This document shows, one piece after another, positions 43,386 through 53,500 of a DNA stretch of 64,000 bases. A program made the position numbers and the translations under genes. Below the pieces are notes generated by a model, which saw only the letters and a program-made list of their open reading frames with translations, did no database searches and had not been told where the DNA came from. This stretch comes from CAVXZE01 sp963766175 (GTDB lineage Bacteria; Myxococcota_A; UBA9160; UBA6930): assembly GCA_963766175.1 (NCBI GenBank), contig CAVXZE010000002.1, positions 124,001 to 188,000 of the forward strand, written 5' to 3'. Within the stretch, counting starts at the first letter, position 1. Each line of letters opens with the position of its first letter.

Positions 43386-44692
43386 CAGACATCCTCCCTG
43401 TGGAGTCGCGCGCGAAGCCGCAGGTTCAGCCCGAGCAAGGCGCCCCCCAGGCCGATGAAGACCAGGCCGCGAGCCAGAAAGCTCCACTCGGAATCGACGA
43501 AGCGGGCCGCGATCAGCGCCGCCAGCAGGAGCATCCCCGCGTTGGTGGTGCGGATCCGGCCCGCGCGCAGACCGGCCAGAACCGCCGTCAGCCCGAGCCC
43601 GAGGCCGTAGGAGTTGACGAGAAGAGCGGAGAAGACCCCGTCGCGCTGATCGGCGGCGAGGAGGGCGATGCCGAAGGCAGCCGGTGCAGCGAGGAGCCAG
43701 GCGCGGTGCCAGCGCTTCGACGCAACCTCGCGCCAGGCCCACGGGACCACGAAGGCCGCCAGGAGGGCGGCCAGCCCCAGAGCGATCCGCGACCGCCAGA
43801 TCTCACCCGGCGCTGTCGTCCAGAGCGGCAGCTCGTCCCAGACGGGAAAGCTCAGCACCACCACCAGCGCGCCCAGACCCAGCGTTCCGAGGAACCGAAA
43901 CGGGAGGCCGAGCTGGGGGAGGTCCCGCTCGTCGGCGATGCGACCGGCGGCGACCATGGCCGCTCCCAGAGCCGGCGCGAGGAGCGCCCACACCACCCCG
44001 CTCTCGAAGGCGAGGAGCACCAGCAGCGCCAGGGGAAGGGCGACCGCGACCATCCAGGCGTGGATTGCGCTTCGGGCCGAGGGCACCCGCCAGCGGCTGC
44101 TTCGAAGCAGATCGGCAACCCCGATCGCCGCCAGCGAGGCCCAGAGCGGCAGGGATGCGGGCGCGTCTGGATCCATCAGCGCCCACGCGGTGATCCCGAT
44201 CCAGTATCCGATCGCCGGAAGCGCCGCACCAAACAGAACCGGAAGCGGGGCGATCAACAGCATCCAGACCAGGATCAACTCGCGGGGTTCGCCGGGGAGC
44301 TGGTAGGTCTGGGAAATCAGTGCGAGGGAGGCCCCTACCGAGAGTGCGAGGAAGCCGGAAGCGCTCTCGGTCCACGCCACCGAGCTGCGACGGGAGAGCA
44401 GCGCGAAGCCCCCCAGAGCCTGAGCGCCCAGCAGCAGCGCGAAGACCAGAGCCGCGCGCGCGGCGCGGGTCAGCCCATCCCAGTTGTGCGCCAGGAGCAG
44501 GATCACGCCGAGCCCGACCAGGGTCGCTCCCAGCACGCCGAACACCACGAGGGAGCGTGTAGGAGGGCGCGCTGGCGACGCGGGCGTGCCGTAATGATCG
44601 CGGAGCTGTGCCGCGACCGGGGGCGGGACGATGCCGCGGCGCACCAGACCGGGGAGCTCGCGGTAGAGCCACTTGACCTCTTCGTCACCCAC
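43385..44692 (-). CDS. DUF2157 polytopic membrane protein
   Basis: 435 aa. Start GTG 44692 is decided by AGGAGG exactly six bases upstream; the longer frame to 44734 is rejected. The N-terminal 60 residues (WLYRELPGLVRRGIVPPPVA) are the DUF2157 cytoplasmic part, followed by about 11-12 hydrophobic helices (FGVLGATLVGLGVILLLAHN...). The biochemical role is unknown. Operon with the GDYXXLXY gene. Its 5' end overlaps antisense with the first codons assigned to the TraB gene. Confidence 0.85.
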   Translation of the reverse strand: MGDEEVKWLYRELPGLVRRGIVPPPVAAQLRDHYGTPASPARPPTRSLVVFGVLGATLVGLGVILLLAHNWDGLTRAARAALVFALLLGAQALGGFALLSRRSSVAWTESASGFLALSVGASLALISQTYQLPGEPRELILVWMLLIAPLPVLFGAALPAIGYWIGITAWALMDPDAPASLPLWASLAAIGVADLLRSSRWRVPSARSAIHAWMVAVALPLALLVLLAFESGVVWALLAPALGAAMVAAGRIADERDLPQLGLPFRFLGTLGLGALVVVLSFPVWDELPLWTTAPGEIWRSRIALGLAALLAAFVVPWAWREVASKRWHRAWLLAAPAAFGIALLAADQRDGVFSALLVNSYGLGLGLTAVLAGLRAGRIRTTNAGMLLLAALIAARFVDSEWSFLARGLVFIGLGGALLGLNLRLRARLHREDV

Positions 44693-45953
44693 GGGTTTCC
44701 TCCTCGAGTCGAATCGCTGCAGTACACTCCTCACTCACACCGAGGATGCCATCATCGACCCGGAAGCCAGCGCTGCGCAGCACCGAGATTACCCCGCCGA
44801 CGTCCACCTGGTCGCCCTCGAGGGAAGGGAATTCGTCCTGGTTGGCACGGCGCACATCTCGCGCGAATCCGTCGACCTGGTCCGCGAGGTGATCGAGAAA
44901 GAGGAGCCGGACTGCGTCTGCATCGAGCTCGACTCCCGTCGCTACCAGGCGCTCTCGCAGCCCCAGCGCTTCGAATCGCTGGATCTCAAGCAGGTGATCC
45001 GCTCCAAGCAGCTCGCCACACTGATGTTCAACCTGGTTCTGGCCTCCTATCAAAAGTACCTCGGCCTCCAGCTCGGCGTTCAGCCGGGGACCGAGCTCCT
45101 GGAGGCAGCGCGGACGGCGGAGCAGCGCGGCATCCCCGTGGCCCTCTGCGACCGGGACATTCGCGTGACACTGCGGCGCGCCTGGGGTTCCCTCTCCCTG
45201 GTCAAGAAGTTTCTGCTGCTCTCCTCTTTCCTGGGTGGAATCTTCGAGAAGCCCGAGCTGACCGAGGAGGATCTTCGAGAGCTCCGCCAGCAGGACGTGA
45301 TGTCGAAGCTGATGCAGGAGCTGGGCGAGGCCTTCCCGGGCCTGAAGACCGTCCTGATCGACGAGCGGGATGCCTTCCTCACCGAACGGATCAAGCGGGC
45401 TTCCGGGCAGCGCATCGTCGCCGTGGTGGGGGCGGGGCACCTGGAGGGAATGCACCGCGCGCTCGTCGAGGGGCGGACGGCAGATCTCGAGGAGCTGAGC
45501 GCCCTTCCGCCGGTCTCGTCGACCTGGAAATGGGTCGGATGGGGCATCCCCGCGGTGATCCTGGGCTCCCTGCTGCTGATCGGCCTGCGTCAGGGCGCCT
45601 CCGCCGCCGGTGAGAATCTGCTCTTCTGGGTCCTCGCCAACGGGATTCCGGCCGCGGTCGGCGCCGCGGTCGCCCTCGCCCACCCCGCCACCATCATCTC
45701 CGCCTTCCTCGCCGCTCCGATCACCAGTCTGACTCCGGTGATCGGAGCCGGCTACGTGACCGCGTTCGTACAGACCTACTTCAAGCCCCCCCTGGTCAGC
45801 GAGCTCAAGGAGGTGGCCGGAGATATCGGGTCGCTCCGGGGATGGTGGAAGAACCGGCTGCTGCGGATCTTCCTGGTCTTCCTCCTCACCACCTTCGGCA
45901 GCATCCTCGGCACCTGGGTGGGCGGCGCCGAGATCGTCTCCAATCTGTTCTAG
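44673..45953 (+). CDS. TraB/PrgY-family membrane protein
   Basis: Up to 426 aa. The start is unclear: the only in-frame start is TTG 44673, inside the divergent gene's first codons; no ATG or GTG precedes VHLVALEGREFVLVGTAHIS. Signature GTAHISRESVDLV, IELDSRRY and VGAGHLEGM mark the TraB/GumN-like (Tiki-fold) domain, about residues 45-275. The C-terminal 140 residues hold about four to five helices (IPAVILGSLLLIGL, AFLAAPITSLTPVIGAG). In enterococci PrgY quenches peptide pheromones; here the role is unknown. Confidence 0.85.
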   Translation: MTSSSPTGFLLESNRCSTLLTHTEDAIIDPEASAAQHRDYPADVHLVALEGREFVLVGTAHISRESVDLVREVIEKEEPDCVCIELDSRRYQALSQPQRFESLDLKQVIRSKQLATLMFNLVLASYQKYLGLQLGVQPGTELLEAARTAEQRGIPVALCDRDIRVTLRRAWGSLSLVKKFLLLSSFLGGIFEKPELTEEDLRELRQQDVMSKLMQELGEAFPGLKTVLIDERDAFLTERIKRASGQRIVAVVGAGHLEGMHRALVEGRTADLEELSALPPVSSTWKWVGWGIPAVILGSLLLIGLRQGASAAGENLLFWVLANGIPAAVGAAVALAHPATIISAFLAAPITSLTPVIGAGYVTAFVQTYFKPPLVSELKEVAGDIGSLRGWWKNRLLRIFLVFLLTTFGSILGTWVGGAEIVSNLF

Positions 45954-46072
45954 CGGGGTTGGGTGTGGCTCGGGGTCCTCGGCTCGGGCGCCGGAGCGGA
46001 AAACCGAAGTCGTCGCGAACCCCCACCGTCTCCCGTGCGTAGTATGATTCGAGAGCAAGAGGAGACCATCCA

Positions 46073-46276
46073 GTGCCCACACAGCGTTCAGGACTCCAGC
46101 GCTCCCGCGACCAGCGCATGATCGCCGGGGTCTGCGGCGGGATCGCCGAATGGCTGGGCTGGAGCGCGACTCTGGTGCGGGTGCTCTTCGTGCTGGTGTC
46201 GATCTTGTCGGCGGCGTTTCCCGGGATCCTGGTCTACATCGTGCTCTGGGTCCTGATGCCGAACCGCGAGAGCTGA
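46073..46276 (+). CDS. PspC-domain small membrane protein
   Basis: 67 aa, GTG start with AGAGGAGA seven bases upstream. The typical PspC signature RMIAGVCGGIAEWLGWSATL leads into one long hydrophobic helix pair (VRVLFVLVSILSAAFPGILV). PspC links envelope stress to the phage-shock response in enterobacteria. Here it is orphan; a PspA-like gene lies 13 kb away at 59292. Confidence 0.92.
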   Translation: MPTQRSGLQRSRDQRMIAGVCGGIAEWLGWSATLVRVLFVLVSILSAAFPGILVYIVLWVLMPNRES

Positions 46277-46482
46277 TCCACCGCCGGAGCTGCGGCCGTC
46301 ACTGACGTCTCGCGTTTCCGCGACCTCCATCGAGGAAGCGGATCGGTGCGGCCTTGAGCTCATCCAGAGCCCGTGGTATTGATTGCGTCGGACGAATCGG
46401 AGACGCGCGATGAGAATGGATCCCGAGCTCAGCTGCAATCGCGCGTCCGCTCCAGACCCAACACGAGCCTGAGACGGCATCT

Positions 46483-46520
46483 CCGGAGGCCGCGGACGCG
46501 AGAGCGACCGCGGCCTCCGG
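46483..46520 (+). promoter_or_regulatory. Perfect 13-bp hairpin in the MATE gene leader
   Basis: CCGGAGGCCGCGG (46483-46495) and CCGCGGCCTCCGG (46508-46520) are exact inverted repeats with a 12-base loop, ending 18 bases before the GTG start at 46539. No T-run follows, so it is not a normal terminator; it may control translation or be an operator. Confidence 0.55.
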
Positions 46521-46538
46521 CGTCTTGGAGCTTTCGAA

Positions 46539-47909
46539 GTGGCGAACCCGACCGAAATCGTCCCCCCGGCTGTACCGGAGGCAGCTCGCGGAAACCTGCG
46601 CGAGGTGGGGCTGCTCGCCTACCCGGTGATCCTCACCCAGCTCTCTGCCACGGTGATGGGAATCGTGGATTCGGCGATGGTGGGCCGGCTGGGCGCGACC
46701 GAGCTCGCAGCGGTGGGCTTCGCGGGCGTCTGGAGCTGGACGGTCTTCTGCCTCTTCTTCGGAACCGCCTCCGGCATCCAGACCTTCGTCGCCCAGGCCG
46801 ACGGGGCCGGAAGGCAGAGGGAGTGCGGCGGCTGGGCCTGGCAGGGCCTGTACCTGATCGTGCCGACGACGCTGCTCTCTGCCGCCGCGGTCTGGATCGC
46901 GGCGCCGGTGTTGCTGGGCTGGCTCGGCCCTTCCGAGAAGCTCCAGGAGGTAGCACTGCTCTACCTGCGACCGCGGCTTCTCGGGATCAGCGGGATCGCC
47001 ATCGCCTTCGTATGGATCTCGTTCTTCCGCGGCGTCGGCAATACACGGACGCCCCTGTACGCGGCCGTCACAGCGAACGTCGTCAATGCGGTGCTGGATT
47101 ACGGCCTGATCTTCGGGAAGCTCGGGCTCCCAGAGTGGGAGGTAGCCGGCGCCGGTGCGGCGACGGCGATAGGCGAGTGGATCTACGCGGCCTTCCTGGC
47201 CGTCGCCTTCAGCCGGCGTGCGCTGGCGGAGCGCTTCGCGACGCGATTCGTCGGACCCGACCCGGCCGAGATCCAACGCTTCGTGCGTGTGGGGTTGCCG
47301 ATTGGCGGCCAGTGGATGATCGACATGGCTTCCTTCGCCGTCTTCACCACCCTGGTGGCGCGAATGGGGGACGTGCAGATGGCTGCAAGCCAGGCCTTCG
47401 TGGCGCTGCTCTCGATGTCCTTCATGCAGGCGATCGGGATCTCGGTGGCCGCATCGACACTGGTGGGACGCTACATCGGCGCCGAGGATCGCCCCGCGGC
47501 AATCCGGAGCTTCCGCTCGGCCCAGAAGTTTGCCGGAATCCTGGGGGGCGCAATCGCGGTGCTGTTTCTCTCCATACCAGAGCTCTTGATGCGCGTCTTT
47601 ACCGACGACCCGGAGGTCATCGCCCTCGGTGTGCCCCTGGTGCGCCTCGGCGCCGCCTTCCAGCTGATGGACGCCTTCGGAATCGTGGCCAGCGGCTCCT
47701 TGCGTGGCGCGGGAGACACGCGGTGGCCCTTCCTGGCCCAGTCGGCTCTCGCCTGGGGGCTCTTCGTTCCCCTCGCCTACCTGCTGGGCGTGAAGCTGGA
47801 AGGCGGCCTGACCAGCGCCTGGATCGGCGGCACCATCTACGTGCTGGTGCTGAGCGCGACCCTGGTCTGGCGCTTCCGCTCGGGAGCCTGGCAGAGAATC
47901 CAGATCTGA
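46539..47909 (+). CDS. MATE-family efflux protein (DinF/NorM-like)
   Basis: 456 aa from GTG 46539 (GGAG about nine bases upstream). Twelve hydrophobic segments. N-lobe signature PVILTQLSATVMGIVDSAMV with GRLGATELAAVG, and the matching C-lobe repeat VGLPIGGQWMIDMASFAVFT with VARMGDVQMAASQ. An inner-membrane Na+ or H+-coupled exporter of cationic compounds. A strong hairpin lies in its leader. Monocistronic; the convergent HPF-like gene follows. Confidence 0.93.
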   Translation: MANPTEIVPPAVPEAARGNLREVGLLAYPVILTQLSATVMGIVDSAMVGRLGATELAAVGFAGVWSWTVFCLFFGTASGIQTFVAQADGAGRQRECGGWAWQGLYLIVPTTLLSAAAVWIAAPVLLGWLGPSEKLQEVALLYLRPRLLGISGIAIAFVWISFFRGVGNTRTPLYAAVTANVVNAVLDYGLIFGKLGLPEWEVAGAGAATAIGEWIYAAFLAVAFSRRALAERFATRFVGPDPAEIQRFVRVGLPIGGQWMIDMASFAVFTTLVARMGDVQMAASQAFVALLSMSFMQAIGISVAASTLVGRYIGAEDRPAAIRSFRSAQKFAGILGGAIAVLFLSIPELLMRVFTDDPEVIALGVPLVRLGAAFQLMDAFGIVASGSLRGAGDTRWPFLAQSALAWGLFVPLAYLLGVKLEGGLTSAWIGGTIYVLVLSATLVWRFRSGAWQRIQI

Positions 47910-47934
47910 GCTCTCGGGCTCCTGGCGGCTGGGG

Positions 47935-48273
47935 CTATTCGGTTTCGGACTCTTTCTCGGTGCGAGCGCGGCCACCGCGACGGTCGCGGCGCCTCTCGCG
48001 GAATCGCCAGACCTCGCGTTCGAAGGCTTCGATGGCATCGTGAAGGGCGCGCCCCACCTGATCCGCGCTCCTGGCAGCGACGATCTCTCGACCGCGGGCC
48101 AGGCACGCGATCCGGACCTCCTCGCTGGGGGGGGCTCGGTGTCCGTTCTTCTTGCCCGTGATTCGGAGATCGATCAGGTCGTCGTGGCTCGCCCCGAGCT
48201 TACGGAACTTGTCCTCGGCACCTTGCCGATCCTTCTCTTCGAGACCATCGAGATTGATCCAGTGGATCTCCAC
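47935..48273 (-). CDS. Ribosome hibernation factor HPF/RaiA-like protein
   Basis: 112 aa from GTG 48273, with GGGGAGGTGAC directly before. Predicted beta-alpha-beta-beta-beta-alpha fold of S30AE proteins: VEIHWINLDGLEEKD, DLIDLRITGKKNG, EVRIACLARGREIVA, then the helix DQVGRALHDAIEAFEREVWRF and a basic/acidic tail. The family binds the 30S decoding region in stationary phase. Sequence similarity is modest, hence moderate confidence. Confidence 0.65.
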   Translation of the reverse strand: MEIHWINLDGLEEKDRQGAEDKFRKLGASHDDLIDLRITGKKNGHRAPPSEEVRIACLARGREIVAARSADQVGRALHDAIEAFEREVWRFRERRRDRRGGRARTEKESETE

Positions 48274-48483
48274 GTCACCTCCCCGTCGAGATGCCGATGA
48301 TAGGGTCTCTGACCCCCGGGGGGCGGGCAGATGCCTTGCCCACCGGATGTCCCCCCACCAGCGGCCCGACACTAGCTACAGGATAGTCGATCGCCTCGCC
48401 GCTGGCTTCGAGAATCTCGCCGCGGCCGGGCCGGATCCCCGTCTCCGTAGCCGAGAGCGGTCCGATTCTGGTATGCAGGAGAC

Positions 48484-49143
48484 GTGGCTGGCCAGGCTCA
48501 CGGAGATTCGCCCCAGGAGGAGCGCCGCGAGGCGATGGTCGGCGAGCAGCTCGCAACTCGCGGGATTTCGGATCCCCGCGTTCTCGCCGCCATGGGCTCG
48601 GTCCCCCGCCACCGCTTCGTCCCCCCGGAGCTGGTCCCCCGCGCCTATCACGACGGCCCGCTGCCGATCGGCCACGACCAGACCATCAGCCAGCCCTACG
48701 TGGTGGCCGTGATGACCCAGCTCGCCGGTGCCGCACCGGGACAGCGCGCCCTGGAGGTGGGGTGCGGCTGCGGATATCAGGCTGCCGTACTCGCGGAGAT
48801 CGTGGACCAGGTCTTCGCCATCGAACGGGTTCCGGAGCTGGCCGATGCGACTAAGAAGCGCCTCGACGAGCTCGGCGTCAAGGGTGTGCAGGTCCGACAG
48901 GGTGACGGCTGGAACGGCTGGCCGGAGGTGGCGCCCTTCGACGTGGTGCTGGTCGCCTGCGCCGCCGACCGGATCCCCCCTCCCCTCGTCGAGCAGCTCG
49001 CGCCCGGGGGGCGCCTGGTGATGCCCGTCGGGGGCCGCGGAGTGCAACACCTGACCGTGGTGGAGAAGCGCAGCGACGGTACCAGCAACGAGCACACCTA
49101 CGACGCCGTCGCCTTCGTTCCGCTGCTTCGCGGGCCGCTCTGA
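48484..49143 (+). CDS. pcm: Protein-L-isoaspartate O-methyltransferase
   Basis: 219 aa from GTG 48484; ATG 48535 would remove 17 residues and is a possible alternative. MVGEQLATRGISDPRVLAAM, VPRHRFVPPEL, GHDQTISQPYVVAVMT and the SAM-binding EVGCGCGYQAAVLAE identify a PCMT; the usual GTGSGYQ loop reads GCGCGYQ here, adding two cysteines. The C-terminal VMPVGGRGVQHLTVVEK is also typical. Repairs isomerised aspartyl residues in aged proteins using SAM. Confidence 0.94.
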   Translation: MAGQAHGDSPQEERREAMVGEQLATRGISDPRVLAAMGSVPRHRFVPPELVPRAYHDGPLPIGHDQTISQPYVVAVMTQLAGAAPGQRALEVGCGCGYQAAVLAEIVDQVFAIERVPELADATKKRLDELGVKGVQVRQGDGWNGWPEVAPFDVVLVACAADRIPPPLVEQLAPGGRLVMPVGGRGVQHLTVVEKRSDGTSNEHTYDAVAFVPLLRGPL

Positions 49144-49219
49144 TTCCAGTCGCGGTTGCACCGAATCGCGCGGCGCCGCGACGAAAATTCTATCATGCCG
49201 TCAAACGGAGGAGCACCGC

Positions 49220-50518
49220 TTGGTCGAAGCGCTCTCGACTCTCGTCGCAGTGTTGACGGAGGACCCCCGCCTGGTCCTGGCGCTCTTGATTCTCGTCGCC
49301 GTGTTGCTCGGCGTCGCCATCGTCCTGCTCGCGGTGCTGCTGCGCCGAACCTCCCGAGACCCCGTCGCGCCCCTCGCCCCGAAGATCGAGGCGCTCGCCA
49401 GCGCCCAGGAGCGGGCCGAGCGCCTGGTGCAGGAGGAGCTGAAGCGCAACCGCGAGGAGAACACGGGAAACGCCCGGCACCTGCGCGAGGAGGTGGGCGC
49501 GTCGATCAAGGGGATGAGCGACTCGGTGGAGAGGCGCGTCAACGAGATGCGCGGCGTGGTCGACGTGCGCCTCCAGCAGATCCAGCAGGAGAGCGGCAAG
49601 AAGCTCGACGCGATGCGGGAGACCGTGGAGGAGAAGCTCCAGGGAACCCTCGAGAAGCGTCTGGGCGAGTCCTTCCAGCAGGTGAGCGAGCGTCTCGAAG
49701 CCGTCCACAAGGGGCTCGGCGAGATGCAGACACTGGCGACGGGTGTCGGCGATCTCAAGAAGGTGCTGACCAACGTGAAGACGCGGGGGACCTGGGGCGA
49801 GATCCAGCTCGGCAACCTTCTGGAGCAGGTGCTGACGCCCGCGCAGTACGACCGCAACGTCGCCACCAAGCGGGGCGGGAGCGAGCGGGTCGATTTCGCT
49901 CTCAGACTACCGGGGCCCGACGACGACGACGGCAGCGTGGTCTGGCTTCCCATCGACGCGAAGTTTCCCCAGGAGGACTACCAGCGCCTCGTCGATGCCC
50001 AGGAACGCGGCGACCCGGCAGCCTCGGAAGAGGCCTCCCGCCAGCTGGAAGCGCGAATCAAGGAGGAGGGCCGTTCGATCCGCGACAAGTACGTGAATCC
50101 GCCCCAGACCACCGACTTCGCCATCATGTTTCTGCCGACCGAAGGGCTCTACGCCGAGGTGCTGCGGCGTCCGGGGCTGGCCGAGGGCATGCAGCAGCAG
50201 TACCGCGTGACGATCGCCGGACCGACCACACTCGCCGCGCTGCTGAACAGCTTGCAGATGGGCTTCCGCACACTGGCGATCCAGAAGCGCTCCAGCGAGG
50301 TCTGGAAGCTGCTCGGCGCCGTCAAGAAACAGTTCGGCCAGTTCACCGGCATCCTCGAGAAGGTGGAGAAGAAGCTCCACGAGGCGAGCAGCAACATCGG
50401 GGACGCCTCGAAGAAGAGCCGCACCATCGAGAGCCGCCTCAGGAGCGTCGAAGAGCTCCCCTCCGGCGAGGCGGAACGGCTCCTCCCCGAGCTCGGATCA
50501 GACGACTCGGAGGAGTAG
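49220..50518 (+). CDS. rmuC: DNA recombination protein RmuC
   Basis: 432 aa, TTG start with GGAGGAGC ten bases upstream. N-terminal membrane helix (LVLALLILVAVLLGVAIVLL), a coiled coil (residues 55-170), then the RmuC nuclease-like core: KTRGTWGEIQLGNLLEQVLT, PIDAKFPQEDYQRL, FLPTEGLYAEVLRRPGL and GPTTLAALLNSLQMGFRTLA. It limits DNA inversions and acts on aberrant DNA. Length is normal. Confidence 0.95.
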   Translation: MVEALSTLVAVLTEDPRLVLALLILVAVLLGVAIVLLAVLLRRTSRDPVAPLAPKIEALASAQERAERLVQEELKRNREENTGNARHLREEVGASIKGMSDSVERRVNEMRGVVDVRLQQIQQESGKKLDAMRETVEEKLQGTLEKRLGESFQQVSERLEAVHKGLGEMQTLATGVGDLKKVLTNVKTRGTWGEIQLGNLLEQVLTPAQYDRNVATKRGGSERVDFALRLPGPDDDDGSVVWLPIDAKFPQEDYQRLVDAQERGDPAASEEASRQLEARIKEEGRSIRDKYVNPPQTTDFAIMFLPTEGLYAEVLRRPGLAEGMQQQYRVTIAGPTTLAALLNSLQMGFRTLAIQKRSSEVWKLLGAVKKQFGQFTGILEKVEKKLHEASSNIGDASKKSRTIESRLRSVEELPSGEAERLLPELGSDDSEE

Positions 50519-50551
50519 GCGGGGACGGTGTTGAGCGCTCAACGTCCCCGT

Positions 50552-53500
50552 TCAAGCTCGTAGGCTCCAGAAGCGGCGGCGCGCGCGGAGAGGAATCGCG
50601 CTCTGGATCTCCCGCTGCAGCACCTCCGCTCGCTCGGCCAGTCTGACCATGCCGAGCTCGCGCGCAGTGTCGAGGGCTTCGCCGGCGAGCTCTCGGGCCC
50701 GGTTCCGATCGCGCGCCTTGCCGTCGGCCAGGAGCATTCGTGCGAAGTCGTGCTGGGTGTAGGCGAGCCAGGGGCGCGCACCCATCCGGCTGTGCATCTC
50801 TAGGGCGGTCTCGAAATGGGCGGCTGCTGCGACCGACTCCGAGAGGAGCGTCGCCAGACCACCGAGGTGGTGAGATATCGACCCGTAGAAGGCGGATTCC
50901 GCTGCCGAGGCAGCGAGTGCGTGATACGGCCGAAGCGATCCGTACAGCTGCGCGCCGCAATCCGTGTCGCCGAGCTCCTGACACACCTCGGAAAGCAAAG
51001 CCATGCTGAGCAGCCAGCTGGCGTCCTGGGGAAGTGGCGAGAACTCCCGCGCGGCCAGCGTCTCGAAAAAGCTGCGCGCGCGTTCGGGCTGGCCGGTCTC
51101 GCACTCGAAGCGGGCCTTCGCGCAGCGCGCCAGCAGGAGATCCGGAAAGCGGGTGTTGAGCTGCTCCAGCACCCCGCCCAGCTCCTCGAACCGCCCGCAC
51201 TGAAGAAGCAGAACGGCTAGCTGTCCTCCAGCCCTTGCCAGAGCCGCGGGGTCCGGGTTGCGCAAAAGCAACCCAAGCCCCTGCCGGACGAACACCTCGG
51301 CCTGCTCGAACCTTCCCTCGAGGAGCGCGCGCATGCCGTCGAGTCCGGCGACGAGGGCTCGCCCCAGAAGCGTATCCCGTCGTTCGACCAGCCGACGCAT
51401 CGCCTCGATCTCGCTGTCCAAGGCGATCATATCGCCCCGGGCCAACAGGTATTCGCCTCGGTAGCGATGACTCTGGAAGGCGAGCGCTTCATCACCCATT
51501 CCGACCGCCAATGGCAGAAGCTCATCGTGATGAGCGACGACCTCTTCGGTGGTGTCAGGGCCATCGAGGGCGACCGCCCGCTCGAGGAGGGTGCGGGCCA
51601 GGGTCGCATCCTCCGCCAGCCCGTGGGACGCCGCGAGCGCTTGATCGAGCAAGCGGGTGGCGCGCGACGGCTGGCTATACCAGAGCGTGGCGCCGAGGCG
51701 GCTCAAGAGCCGCTCGCGATGCGGGGGATCCCGCTCTGCCGGGAGTCTTTCGAGGGTCTCCTCGAGGAGCGCACTGACCTCGGGATCGGTCGCACCGAGT
51801 CGGGCCGGCGCAGTACGCGCCAGCAGGCTCGCGCTGCCAGATGCTCGGCCGGCGGCTGCGGCCTCTGCCAGGATCCGCTTCGCTGCGACAAGATCGTCGC
51901 TCCAAAGCGATGCTCGCCCCAGGGCCAGCAAGATCTGTCCCCGCTCCTCGACTTCGCTCCTTCCGAGCTGGTCAAAGGCGCGAAGAGCACGCGCGTACAG
52001 CGACGCCGCCTCCTCGAAGGCCAGTTGATCCATTGCCCGGTGGCCGGCTCGTATGGCGTAGTCCAGCGTCTTCTCCGCATCCCTGGCCGAGCTGAAGTGG
52101 CGCGCGAGATCCGCGAGATGGGGATCCGGATCCGCTGCGTGGAGGCGCTCCAGCGCCTCGCCGACCCGTCCGTGGAGCTGCGCCCGGCGATGGGCGCCCT
52201 GCTCGGCGTAGACGGCCTCCTGGGTGAGCGCGTGGGCAAAGCGGTAGCCACCGCTCGAAGCCTCGTCGATGAGCCCCGCCCGCTGGGCCTCGTCGAGAGC
52301 TTCGGCCAGGGACTCGCGGCCAAGTCCGCTCGCAGCTTCCAGGATCTCCATTGTGAATTCCCGCCCCACCACAGACGCGATCTCGAGTGCCTCGTTGCAG
52401 GCTGGGGAGAGCCGCCGCAGCCGGCCGCTGATCACCTCGCGCACTCCCGCCGGCACCACTAGCTCTCGATCCGCAGCATCCATCGGCCCGCTCTCGGCGT
52501 GTTGCTCGGCGAGCAGGCTCACCAGCTCACGAATGAAGAACGGATTCCCGTCGGACTTCTCGAGCATCTCCACGACCAGGTCCTCGGGTGGATCGAGACC
52601 CGCAAGCCTGTGCACGAGCTCCCGGACCTCGTCGGCGTCCAGTCCTTCCATGGGGATGCGCACACACACATCGCGCCGAGCCAGCTCGGCGAGACTCCCC
52701 GCCAGCGGGTGATCCCGATCGACCTCCACATCGCGATAGGTTCCGAGGAGCAGAATCCGCATCGAGGCGATCTCGTGCGCCAGGAACTCGAGCAGCTGAA
52801 GCGAGGAACCACTGGCCCAGTGGAGATCGTCTACGATCAAGATCCGCGCCTCGCGCGCAGAGACGCGTCCGAGAAAGCCGGCGATGGCGTCGAAGAGGCG
52901 GAAGCGCGCCTCCTCTGGATCGGCCTCGGCCGGGGCCTCGGGAAGGTCGGGTAGTCGCTCACGAATCTCGGGTACGATCCGGGCGACGCGCGCGGCTTCA
53001 GTCGCGAGCTCGCTCCCCATGGCACCGCCACCCCGACCATCGACGAGCCCGCGCAGGATCTGCACCCAGGGCCAGTAAGGCGGGGCCCCCTTCTCCTCGC
53101 AACACCAGGCCGCGTGTACCGGAACACCCCGCGAGCGGGCGGCGGCCGCGAACTCCTCGGCGGTTCGCGTCTTGCCGATGCCGGCCTCTCCGGCCAGGAG
53201 AACGATCCGCCCGCGCCCCGCCTCTGCGTCCTCGAGAGAGGCGTCGAGCTGTGCGAGCACACCACTTCGGCCTACGAAGTCGTTCACTCGCGTTGGGTGC
53301 GCGCTCGAGAGCGCTGCGGCGTGCTGCTCCTCGACCGGCGCGATCAGGCGGTAACCTCGACCCCGCAGGGTCTCCACCGTATGCTCCTTCGAGCCGGTCT
53401 CGCCGAGCGCGCGCCGGATTTCCTTCAACGCACTGAAGAGCGCGTCCTCGCTGACGACTGCCTCAGGCCAGACCTGATCGAGAAGCTCCTCCTTGGGAAT

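Noticed and set aside
43400..45613. 737-codon plus-strand frame
   Set aside because: Runs antisense through the DUF2157 gene and out of frame through the TraB gene; no recognisable features.
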